From: an uncultured Planctomycetaceae bacterium
Lineage (GTDB): Bacteria; Planctomycetota; Planctomycetia; Planctomycetales; Planctomycetaceae
Assembly: GCA_903921605.1 (NCBI GenBank)
Contig: CAIXQV010000971.1
Location: 1-6,164 of the forward strand
DNA length: 6,164 nucleotides
Direction: 5' to 3'
The notes under the pieces were generated by a model. That model ran no database searches. It was given only the letters and a program-made list of their open reading frames with translations, and had not been told where the DNA came from. Each line of letters starts with the position of its first letter. Position 1 is the stretch's first letter. The position numbers were made by a program, and so were the translations under genes. Of this stretch, positions 1-6,017 are shown one piece after another.

Positions 1-543
1 CTGCTGTCCGCGAGCGATCTTTGTGCGGAGCGTATTCGCCAGCATTTCTGCTCGAACGAAATTCCAGTTCTGGCGCTGCACCACCGTATCATACTGACCG
101 ATCAGTTGTGCGGTCTTTTGAACTTCCCGAGGGGAAAGGAACAGCAGAGCTTTCTCTCTCATTGCGGTCAGGTCAACTCGCGACAGAACGTTGCCGAAGT
201 GTTCGGGCTCTCGTTCCAGACGCTGTCCCAGATCATCAATGACAGATTGAATCAGTTTGCCATTCGGACCTGGAGTTTGGACTGTGATCAGAAGATCAGA
301 TTCCGCTCCGAAGGTGTCCGCATACTGCTTCCATGTTTTGGCGTGCTTCTGAGCAGGATCCATGAGATCGCTGCGACTGGTGCGAAGCTGCAGTTGAGTG
401 ACCGTGATCCCGACGCTGCCACATGCGACCAGAAGAACCAGCCACAGCATCAGTCGTGGACGCGCGGAGACTGTTGCCACTGTCCAGCCGAGGAATCGGG
501 CGGGAAGTGACCTCGTTGTCGCGTTGTCCTGCGGTCGGCTCAT
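1..543 (-). CDS. RND/MMPL-superfamily transporter, N-terminal fragment (runs off the left edge)
   Basis: The minus strand is open from an ATG at 543-541 to the window edge, giving 181 codons without a stop. The protein has a basic N-terminus, one strong membrane helix at about residues 30-50 (LMLWLVLLVACGSVG), then LRTSRSDLMDP and a soluble stretch with WKQYADTFGAESDLLITVQ. This is the usual start of MMPL/RND proteins, including the HpnN-like hopanoid-associated group: cytoplasmic tail, TM1, then the first periplasmic porter loop. Family members are usually 800-1000 residues, so most of the protein lies outside the window. They use the proton gradient to move lipids or hydrophobic compounds across or out of the inner membrane; the substrate here cannot be told. 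AGGGAAGG at 553-546 lies just before the ATG and supports this start. The gene is divergent from the GTPase at 916. The family call is firm at superfamily level; the HpnN-like subgroup is a guess. Confidence 0.85.
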   Translation of the reverse strand, partial: MSRPQDNATTRSLPARFLGWTVATVSARPRLMLWLVLLVACGSVGITVTQLQLRTSRSDLMDPAQKHAKTWKQYADTFGAESDLLITVQTPGPNGKLIQSVIDDLGQRLEREPEHFGNVLSRVDLTAMREKALLFLSPREVQKTAQLIGQYDTVVQRQNWNFVRAEMLANTLRTKIARGQQ

Positions 544-915
544 GACCTTCCCTGGTCGGGGTGACGGGTAGAGCAAAGAAAGGAATCTAATGGCGGCATG
601 TTCTGCCGAAGTGCATCAATGACGATCAAATCTGAAGATGCGCGCGGTGAACGAGCGCACGACAAACCTGGTCGTAATCGGAACATCGGCATTGCGACAA
701 GAGTGGCTGGAGCCAAACTGGAACTCTGAAAAAAGCCGTGCCGAATCTTTAGGCTCAAAATTCATCGACTTACAGAAAACCCGCCTTTTGATAGCGATTG
801 TTCCGAATCTGACGTTTGCGAAAGCTATCAATGACCTGCACAATTCTGCCGAAAGAAGCTCACCGCAGCTGAACCCTTCTTTGTGCCAGATCTCTCCGAA
901 TGAAAGTTCGATCCA
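544..915. other. Divergent intergenic region without a supported gene
   Basis: About 370 bp separate the two divergent genes, so promoters for both must lie here or just inside the genes. I could not identify a convincing -35/-10 pair on either strand: TTGATA at 788-793 has no -10 box at the expected distance. Short frames on both strands (for example plus 638-952, minus 616-843 and minus 540-758) lack a recognisable fold, a convincing ribosome site or family motifs. Two short direct repeats occur: TTCTGCCGAA at 601-610 and 844-853, and ATCAATGAC at 615-623 and 827-835. Confidence 0.6.
546..553 (-). promoter_or_regulatory. Ribosome binding site of the MMPL-type transporter
   Basis: On the minus strand AGGGAAGG ends two bases before the ATG at 543. 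Taking AGGG alone as the anti-Shine-Dalgarno match gives a spacing of six bases. It is the best purine-rich motif near this start and supports the ATG at 543. Confidence 0.5.
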
Positions 916-2028
916 TTGCTCCCTGAGTTACCACGTTTCTCTTCATTCTTAAGCTTCCGTGTCCTCACGCCATCCGGCCCAGGAGCGGTGGCCGTGATTG
1001 AGCTCCGGCTTAACGCCCAATCAGACATCGCATCTGTCATGCAAGGGTTTCAGGTGGGGTCTGCATGCACGCTGGCGGAGGCACCTCAGGGGAGAATTCT
1101 TTTTGGAAGCTGGAGCGGTGAAGATGTCGTTATTGTGCGGATTGCGGAATACTGCTGGGAGATAAATTGTCACGGAGGCACCATTGCTGTTCATCGCATT
1201 TGCCGGGACTTGGCTGCTGCCGGGTTACGGTCTGACATCCAGGGCTCCGCGACGAATGAATCTTTCCCGGAAAAAATAGAGCGAGTCACAAATGAAGCGT
1301 TGTTGAAATGCAGAACTCGCAAAGCGGCCGGATTGGTACTTGCTCAACAGGACGGACGACTACTGAAGTTCGCCGAAGACCTACAAAGTGAATCAGACGA
1401 CAGAAGCCGGTCTGCTCGACGGCATCAGCAACGCTGGCAAAGTGTCGCACAGCATTTGACGAAACCTTGGCGAGTAGCGATCGTGGGTGAGCCGAACGTT
1501 GGCAAATCGTCACTGATCAACACCATCGCCGGTCTGCAGCGATCAATTGTTTCAGCGACCCCTGGCACAACGCGAGATCTGGTAGAAGTCGACATCGTCG
1601 TTCGCGGTTGGATGTTTCAGTTGATCGACACTGCTGGCGTACGAACTGGCTCAGACTCATTACCAGAGCAGTTGGGAATTGTGCAGTCCCTCGCCCTTCT
1701 TGGCGATTGCGACATGATCTGTTTGGTCGTTGATGCGTCCAGTGAGCGGTTCGAGTCTGCTCTGATGGATCGACTGAAAAAGGTCGAAGTGCCGATCTGT
1801 GTTGTGCGTAACAAGTGCGACATTCCGAGTGAACCCGGGAACACCGGCGTACCACTGTTCGCTTCGTCGGTGGATTCCGTTAGTTCCATAAAATGCATTG
1901 TCGACGTCTCCGCAAAGACCGGTGTCGGGATTTCGGAGTTGCTGACCTGGATCGCAGAAACAGCAGTTCCGGAAGAGCCCCGGACTGAAATCGCTCTGCC
2001 GTTTGTTGAGCTGTTTGGGGTAGCGTGA
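916..2028 (+). CDS. MnmE/TrmE-like GTPase, shortened and lacking the catalytic C-terminus
   Basis: This 370-residue protein follows the MnmE plan. Residues 14-110 match the N-terminal (formyl-)THF-binding domain in degenerate form: LTPSGPGAVAVIEL stands where MnmE has a TPPGRG-type motif, and EINCHGG at 82-88 is retained. Residues 111-183 are a reduced helical linker, and 184-350 are a Ras-like G domain. All G boxes are visible: GEPNVGKS at 191-198, TPGTTRD at 215-221, DTAG at 238-241, NKCD at 299-302 and SAKTG at 332-336. True MnmE (about 450 residues, partner of MnmG in tRNA U34 modification) continues past the G domain into a helical segment ending in a CIGK-type motif. This protein stops soon after G5, and the GEFTxRAF-type stretch is not recognisable. 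GTP binding is therefore well supported; tRNA-modifying activity is doubtful. The start is TTG at 916: the frame has a stop at 901-903 and no ATG before the conserved N-terminal motif. No clear ribosome site is present. Confidence 0.88.
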   Translation: MLPELPRFSSFLSFRVLTPSGPGAVAVIELRLNAQSDIASVMQGFQVGSACTLAEAPQGRILFGSWSGEDVVIVRIAEYCWEINCHGGTIAVHRICRDLAAAGLRSDIQGSATNESFPEKIERVTNEALLKCRTRKAAGLVLAQQDGRLLKFAEDLQSESDDRSRSARRHQQRWQSVAQHLTKPWRVAIVGEPNVGKSSLINTIAGLQRSIVSATPGTTRDLVEVDIVVRGWMFQLIDTAGVRTGSDSLPEQLGIVQSLALLGDCDMICLVVDASSERFESALMDRLKKVEVPICVVRNKCDIPSEPGNTGVPLFASSVDSVSSIKCIVDVSAKTGVGISELLTWIAETAVPEEPRTEIALPFVELFGVA

Positions 2029-2050
2029 GTGGTGCCTGCTTTCCACGGTC

Positions 2051-2105
2051 AGCACCCCCGAATTCGTTCTGGAGATCCTGAAGAAACTGGGAGGGGGCTT
2101 TCTTT
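2051..2105 (+). terminator. Possible weak terminator after the GTPase gene
   Basis: AGCACCCCC at 2051-2059 can pair with GGGGGCT at 2093-2099 if one or two bases bulge, and TTTCTTT follows at 2099-2105. It lies 22 bp after the GTPase stop. The loop is long (over 30 bases) and the stem imperfect, so this is only a candidate. Confidence 0.2.
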
Positions 2106-2236
2106 GATGTGGTCCTGGTGTGAGAACAACTTAGGAATTGGGCTGGGTCATGTATTGGGCTTGCTTGTAGTTCCCGAATCATGGCTCCGCGGACTCTGCG
2201 TTGAAGGGGACTCGGGGTATCCGTTCCGGGAGATGT

Positions 2237-2277
2237 GCAGTCGCTAAACTGCGTCGCGGTTGCAGTGTTTGAACTGC
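2237..2277. repeat. Two tandem palindromes with identical arms (GCAGT-N6-ACTGC)
   Basis: GCAGT at 2237-2241 and ACTGC at 2248-2252 flank six bases; GCAGT at 2262-2266 and ACTGC at 2273-2277 flank another six. The second copy extends to a six-base arm (TGCAGT/ACTGCA, 2261-2278). The centres are exactly 25 bp apart and the spacer bases differ, so only the arms are conserved. This could be a pair of operators for a dimeric regulator, or two small hairpins in RNA. The left copy lies 185 bp before the DUF2339 start. Confidence 0.45.
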
Positions 2278-2350
2278 AGGGAAACCGTTACATTGGCGGA
2301 GAAGGTCGAGAAAACTCAGCGTGTTGCGTTTTGATAATCCGGCACGGGAT

Positions 2351-2390
2351 TTGTTGCATGGTTGTCTCCGAATCCATTGACTGGCAACAA
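2351..2390 (+). repeat. Inverted repeat that could fold in the operon leader
   Basis: TTGTTGC at 2351-2357 is the exact reverse complement of GCAACAA at 2384-2390. Nested inside, ATGG at 2358-2361 can pair with CCAT at 2374-2377, leaving a six-base bulge on the 3' side. Together they could form an RNA stem about 50 bases before the DUF2339 start codon. No known riboswitch class is recognised. Confidence 0.35.
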
Positions 2391-2400
2391 CTCCGGAGTT
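2389..2400. repeat. Perfect 12-bp palindrome AACTCCGGAGTT
   Basis: AACTCCGGAGTT reads identically on both strands with no spacer. It overlaps the right arm of the larger inverted repeat by two bases and lies 37 bp before the DUF2339 ATG, a position suited to a repressor site. Only one copy is seen in the window, so this may be chance. Confidence 0.3.
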
Positions 2401-2437
2401 CATGCCTGATGAATGATCTTACAACGGGCGGTACACA

Positions 2438-4426
2438 ATGAGATTTGAAGAGTTACTAATAATCCTTCTGATCGCTGGCGCGGTGTTGATCCTGCCGGTG
2501 GCTGCGATCGTGATGTCCATCATTGCTTTCGTGAAGACTCGCAAACTGAAGGAAGTGACCGGGCGTCTGGATCGCGTCGAAGCCTACCTGCGCGATGTTG
2601 CGAATGGTCGTGTTACGCTGCCGCAACCGAAGGTAATTGGGGGCGAGTCGGATCAAACACTGGCTGCTCATGCTGCGATGGCTTCTGTCGCAGCATCACC
2701 GGTCGTAAACGATCCGGCGGAGAGCCTCAGCCAGTTGGTTGCAGCAAAATCAGTCTCAGAGTCTCCTGCAGTTGTTCCGATGCGGCCGCCCTCTCCAGCT
2801 CAGCTGTATACGCCTTCTTCTCATCTCACGCCCGTGCATTCCGCGTCCACTGCCGAGCAATCAGCGTCTCCTGTGGGCTGGGAGACGTTCATCGGTCAGA
2901 AGGCGTTCGGCTGGGTGGCGGCCATCCTGTTCTTATTCTCAGCCACATTTTTCCTGCGTTACGCTTATCAGAACAACTGGATCGGGCCAATCGGCCGAGT
3001 TGCCATTGGCGAGTTATTCGGTGCCGCGCTGGTTATCTCCGGCTGTCGTTACTTGCTCAAAGGCTGGCGGCGATTTGCGTCGATGTTGATGTCGACCGGC
3101 ATCGTGGTCATCTATCTGGCGACGTATTCCGCGTTTGGGTTTTATCAACTGTTGCCTCAGCAGCACGCCGGTATGTTTCTGGCCATTTTGGTCATGGAAT
3201 CAATGCTGGCTGCTGTTTTCTGTCGTTCGTCGCTGATTGGGATGATTGCGGTCGTCGGCGGTCTGATGACTCCGCTGCTGATGCAGTCTGATCATGATTC
3301 TTATTCGTCTCTGTTTCTGTATCTATTGACGCTGAATATTGGCGTGATTGCAGCCACAAGCGTGCAACGATGGCGAGCAGTCGCGTCGGTCGCTTTTTTT
3401 GGTACGCAGTTGATTTATCTGGCGTGGTATCAGGGCAACTATCATCCGGATAAGTTTGCGTGGGCATTGGGTTTCCAGTTATCGCTGTTCCTGCTGTATC
3501 TCGGACACAGTCTGATTATCGCTCGGCGTTCTGTGCGATCTGCGGACTATGAAGAGCTGGCTCGGTTTGTGATCAACGCTGTGGTTGGCTTCGTAGCTTT
3601 TCGAACATTGACTCTGGAATCCTGGAGTCTCTGGATCGGTACCGCGGCCCTTGTCTTCGGTACAATCTATGCCGTCGTGGCTCGCCTGATTATGGCGTGG
3701 CGGCCAGCGGATTCTCGTTTAATGATGACGTCGCTGGCCGTCGCGATCGGGTTTATCGCGTGGGCGATTCCTGTTCAGGCGGATGCTCGGTGGATTTCAC
3801 TCGGCTGGACCATGATGGCGATGGCACTCTGGTTATTCGGGCTACGAATCTCTTCGTCTATTCTTCGAGGCATGGCGGCTGCCCTTGCAACGCTCGCAGT
3901 GGGCCGCGTGATTGGTTTCGATTTGCCGTTTTATATCCGTGACCCATTTATTCCTGTGTTGAATCGCGATGCATTACCGTCGCTGGCTGTTGGCGTGTTG
4001 CTTCTGGCTGCAGTCTGGAAGGCTGATCGATATCTGCCGAGGCTGTCGCAAAATGAACATTGGGGAATCGGCATCACGGGCGTATGCGGGATTACGCTGG
4101 TCTGGTTGGTCTTGTCACTCGAGTGTCATGGTTACTTCGTTTCGCGATCGTTTATCAGTGGAGATGTGGAACTTTGGCGATGGCGAGCTCAATTAGCTCT
4201 GACCGTTTTCTGGATCTTGTTTGCGACGGCTTTACTGCTGCTGGGATTCCGCTTCAACCGTTCTCGCCTGCGTTGGTTCGCAATGGGGCTGTTTGGAGTC
4301 ACGGTGCTGAAGTTGTTTCTCGTCGATATGGCGAATGTGCAGCAGATTTATCGAATCGTGGCCTTCTTTATTCTGGCTGTTGTTCTGGGTCTTGTGGCAC
4401 GCGGATACCAGCGATTCAAACAATAA
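2438..4426 (+). CDS. DUF2339 family polytopic inner-membrane protein
   Basis: The 662-residue product has an N-terminal membrane helix (about 6-33), a short charged, coiled-coil-like stretch (35-56, KLKEVTGRLDRVEAYLRDV), a Pro/Ser/Ala-rich linker (about 60-145), then a hydrophobic body of about 18 predicted helices from residue 155 to 655. The family hallmarks are WETFIGQKAFGWVAAILF from 148, FFLRYAYQNNWIGPIGRVAIG around 171-191, the GGLMTPLLM segment at 274-282, and the C-terminal LRWFAMGLFGVTVLKLFLVD, from residue 611, followed by an IYRIVAFF helix. This is the DUF2339 layout, and the length is within the family's usual range. The function is unknown; the many-helix body suggests a transport or envelope-assembly role, which is inference. 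The ATG at 2438 is preceded only by a weak GGCGG. Its stop lies 23 bp before the DUF3999 start, and DUF2339 and DUF3999 genes are found side by side in other bacteria. Confidence 0.92.
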   Translation: MRFEELLIILLIAGAVLILPVAAIVMSIIAFVKTRKLKEVTGRLDRVEAYLRDVANGRVTLPQPKVIGGESDQTLAAHAAMASVAASPVVNDPAESLSQLVAAKSVSESPAVVPMRPPSPAQLYTPSSHLTPVHSASTAEQSASPVGWETFIGQKAFGWVAAILFLFSATFFLRYAYQNNWIGPIGRVAIGELFGAALVISGCRYLLKGWRRFASMLMSTGIVVIYLATYSAFGFYQLLPQQHAGMFLAILVMESMLAAVFCRSSLIGMIAVVGGLMTPLLMQSDHDSYSSLFLYLLTLNIGVIAATSVQRWRAVASVAFFGTQLIYLAWYQGNYHPDKFAWALGFQLSLFLLYLGHSLIIARRSVRSADYEELARFVINAVVGFVAFRTLTLESWSLWIGTAALVFGTIYAVVARLIMAWRPADSRLMMTSLAVAIGFIAWAIPVQADARWISLGWTMMAMALWLFGLRISSSILRGMAAALATLAVGRVIGFDLPFYIRDPFIPVLNRDALPSLAVGVLLLAAVWKADRYLPRLSQNEHWGIGITGVCGITLVWLVLSLECHGYFVSRSFISGDVELWRWRAQLALTVFWILFATALLLLGFRFNRSRLRWFAMGLFGVTVLKLFLVDMANVQQIYRIVAFFILAVVLGLVARGYQRFKQ

Positions 4427-4436
4427 TCGTATTGAT

Positions 4437-4443
4437 AAAGGGG
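4437..4443 (+). promoter_or_regulatory. Ribosome binding site of the DUF3999 gene
   Basis: AAAGGGG ends six bases before the ATG at 4450. It is the clearest Shine-Dalgarno match in the window and fixes the start at 4450, although the same frame stays open upstream to 4060 inside the DUF2339 gene. Confidence 0.7.
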
Positions 4444-4449
4444 TTTACA

Positions 4450-5874
4450 ATGATGAAGTCAAAACGTTTCTTAGCGAAGTTGGCAGCCGCACTTTCTGTT
4501 CTGACTGCGGTTGCTCCGGGATGGGCTCAGGACGATGTTCTGCCGCCAGAAGCAGAAGTCGTTGCCGTGGACGCCGAAGTTATGGCGGAAGTGGAAATGC
4601 CGCCTGAGAATTCAGCTGATTGGCAGTATCAGACGACACTGTCGTTACCAGCTGGAGATCTTTCCGCATCGTCTGACTTGCTGGACGTATTTGTTCCTGC
4701 GGAGCTCTTTCGGCATGCCCGCTATGATCTTTCAGATCTGCGGTTAGACGCGGCCAATGGCAACTCGATCCCGTTCGCAGTGAGAACATTGTCGGCCAGA
4801 ACCGCGCTGGAGTATTTGCCCTCGTCGGAGTTCAATCGATCTGAACCTGATGGCGGAATTCATGAAGTGACGCTGGAATTTTCTGGTGATGATCCAACCC
4901 ACAATCAGGTGGTTGTAGAGACATCCGGTGAAGAGTTTCGACGTACTGTCGTGATCGAAGGCAGCGACGACGGCCAGGACTGGAAAAAACTCGTTGAAAG
5001 TCATCTGTTGGATTTAACGCTGGAAGAGAAGTCTTTTATTAGAAACACGTTCCATTACCGTGAGAGTCGACATCGGTTTCTACGCATTCAGGTGAGTCCG
5101 GATCCGCAGGTGACAACATCTGAAGCGGGTAAGGATGAGTTTACGATTGGTGCCGTAAGAGCTTCACGAGAGATAGCGATTCCTGCTCAGCCCGTTGTGA
5201 CGGATGCTCTGATCAGTACTCGCGAGCCGACGCGTCAATTTGGCTCACCGGGTTCTCGCTGGATCCTTGATTTCGGAGCGGAGATTCCTGTGGACCGGCT
5301 GGAAGTCATGGTTGCCGATCGAGAGTTTGCTCGCGACATCAGCCTGGAAGCGGAAACAGTGAACCTGCTGGGTCAACCGCAGTTTTATCCCGTCATGGTC
5401 AATGAAAGTACAACCTGGCAGCGTCAGAAGAGTGACAAGCCAGCGGCATTTGTTTTGACATTCTCTGAGGTGCGATCGCGGCGGCTCCGACTGACTTCTG
5501 CCGACTACCGCAACAAGCCGCTGACTCTGACATCAGTCAAAGGCAGTGCGCCGGCGAGGCAGATTGTTCTGCAACGTTCGGATGCAACGCAGTTTCCCAT
5601 GGTGTTGCGATTCGGCAATCCGGAAGCCGAAAGTCCGAACTACGACTTCGCACGCAACCTGCCCGAAGCATTGCCGACAACGCCAGTGCGAGCAGTTCTG
5701 GGAGCCGCTGAGCCAAACCCGGCGTACGTGGCTCCTCCGATGCCGTTTACCGAACGATTTCCCTGGTTCATCTACGTCGCGTTAAGTTCCGTCAGCATCG
5801 CTTTGGGGGCCGTTGTCATGAATCTGTCCAAAGCTGCAATTGCCAATCATGATGCGGCGAGTAGTAAGCCCTGA
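4450..5874 (+). CDS. DUF3999 family exported, membrane-anchored protein
   Basis: The 474-residue product starts MMKSKRF and has a classic signal peptide: a basic N-terminus, a hydrophobic core at 8-20 and a probable cut after GWA at 26. An acidic stretch follows (27-55, with EAEVVAVDAEVMAEVEM). The body is beta-rich. Residues 57-125 hold WQYQTTLSLP and the YDLSDLRLDAANGNSIPF motif. Residues about 135-240 (VVIEGSDDGQDWKKLVES) and 265-365 (WILDFGAEIPVDRLEVMV, RRLRLTSADY) resemble discoidin-like carbohydrate-binding folds. RFGNPEAESPNYDFA at 387-401 is also typical of DUF3999. One membrane helix at about 438-460 is followed by a short cytoplasmic tail. The protein should therefore sit in the periplasm, anchored in the inner membrane. 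It is the second gene of an operon with DUF2339, and the two probably form a complex; the biochemical role is unknown. The longer frame from 4060 is rejected because the signal peptide and ribosome site both point to 4450. No terminator was found after the stop. Confidence 0.92.
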   Translation: MMKSKRFLAKLAAALSVLTAVAPGWAQDDVLPPEAEVVAVDAEVMAEVEMPPENSADWQYQTTLSLPAGDLSASSDLLDVFVPAELFRHARYDLSDLRLDAANGNSIPFAVRTLSARTALEYLPSSEFNRSEPDGGIHEVTLEFSGDDPTHNQVVVETSGEEFRRTVVIEGSDDGQDWKKLVESHLLDLTLEEKSFIRNTFHYRESRHRFLRIQVSPDPQVTTSEAGKDEFTIGAVRASREIAIPAQPVVTDALISTREPTRQFGSPGSRWILDFGAEIPVDRLEVMVADREFARDISLEAETVNLLGQPQFYPVMVNESTTWQRQKSDKPAAFVLTFSEVRSRRLRLTSADYRNKPLTLTSVKGSAPARQIVLQRSDATQFPMVLRFGNPEAESPNYDFARNLPEALPTTPVRAVLGAAEPNPAYVAPPMPFTERFPWFIYVALSSVSIALGAVVMNLSKAAIANHDAASSKP

Positions 5875-6017
5875 CGGTTGGGTGTCATGCTGTAGAACGA
5901 TGGGGGCCGATTGATGGATGTTATGACGCGAGTCTGCGACGTGATTGACAGCAAGAGATACTTGAAGGACAGGCTGCGGTTACACCTCGTGAAGCGTTAC
6001 TGAATCACCGTCATTCT
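5875..6017. other. Convergent intergenic spacer
   Basis: About 140 bp lie between the DUF3999 stop and the stop of the minus-strand gene. There is no strong GC-rich hairpin with a T-run. An AT-rich imperfect hairpin around 6018-6039 (GATT, ATA loop, AATC) overlaps the stop of the minus-strand gene and is too weak to call as a terminator. A 29-codon frame at 5914-6003 (MDVMTRVCDV...) has GGGGG about ten bases upstream but no other support. Confidence 0.4.

Larger units (their letters stand above)
2029..2437. other. Intergenic region and likely leader of the DUF2339/DUF3999 operon
   Basis: This gap of about 410 bp between two same-strand genes shows no recognisable protein family in any frame. 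It holds a possible terminator near its left end, a pair of identical-arm palindromes at 2237-2277, an inverted repeat at 2351-2390 with a nested stem, and a perfect palindrome at 2389-2400. A small frame (2235-2441) overlaps the next start codon. The promoter of the operon should be here, but I see no convincing -35/-10 pair: GATAAT at 2333-2338 resembles a -10 box without a matching -35. Confidence 0.6.

Noticed and set aside
106..510. Plus-strand 134-codon frame at the left end
   Set aside because: It is antisense to the MMPL-type transporter, whose translation shows a clear membrane helix and family pattern.
540..758. Minus-strand 72-codon frame overlapping the transporter start by ATGA
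   Set aside because: The overlap is suggestive of coupling, but the sequence has no recognisable family or membrane or globular pattern, there is no clear ribosome site, and the transporter has its own purine-rich motif.
788..816. TTGATA as a -35 promoter element for the GTPase gene
   Set aside because: The hexamer at the expected -10 distance (GACGTT) does not resemble TATAAT.
638..952. Plus-strand 104-codon frame (MRAVNERTTNLVV...)
   Set aside because: It overlaps the GTPase start by 37 bases, has no ribosome site and shows no family motif; competing frames of similar length exist on the opposite strand.
1517..1898. Minus-strand frames of 93-131 codons across the GTPase gene
   Set aside because: They are antisense shadows of the G domain, which carries all five conserved GTPase motifs on the plus strand.
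2029..2247. Plus-strand 72-codon frame starting right after the GTPase stop
   Set aside because: It starts with GTG directly at the stop and has no ribosome site or family signal. It is out of frame with the MnmE C-terminal motif: I found no CIGK-type end in it, so it does not look like a severed GTPase tail.
4060..4449. Upstream extension of the DUF3999 frame
   Set aside because: It runs inside the DUF2339 coding region. The signal peptide begins at 4450 and AAAGGGG is correctly spaced for that ATG, so the extension is chance.
5914..6003. 29-codon plus-strand frame after DUF3999
   Set aside because: It is too short to judge, only a G-run lies upstream, and no family or localisation signal is seen.
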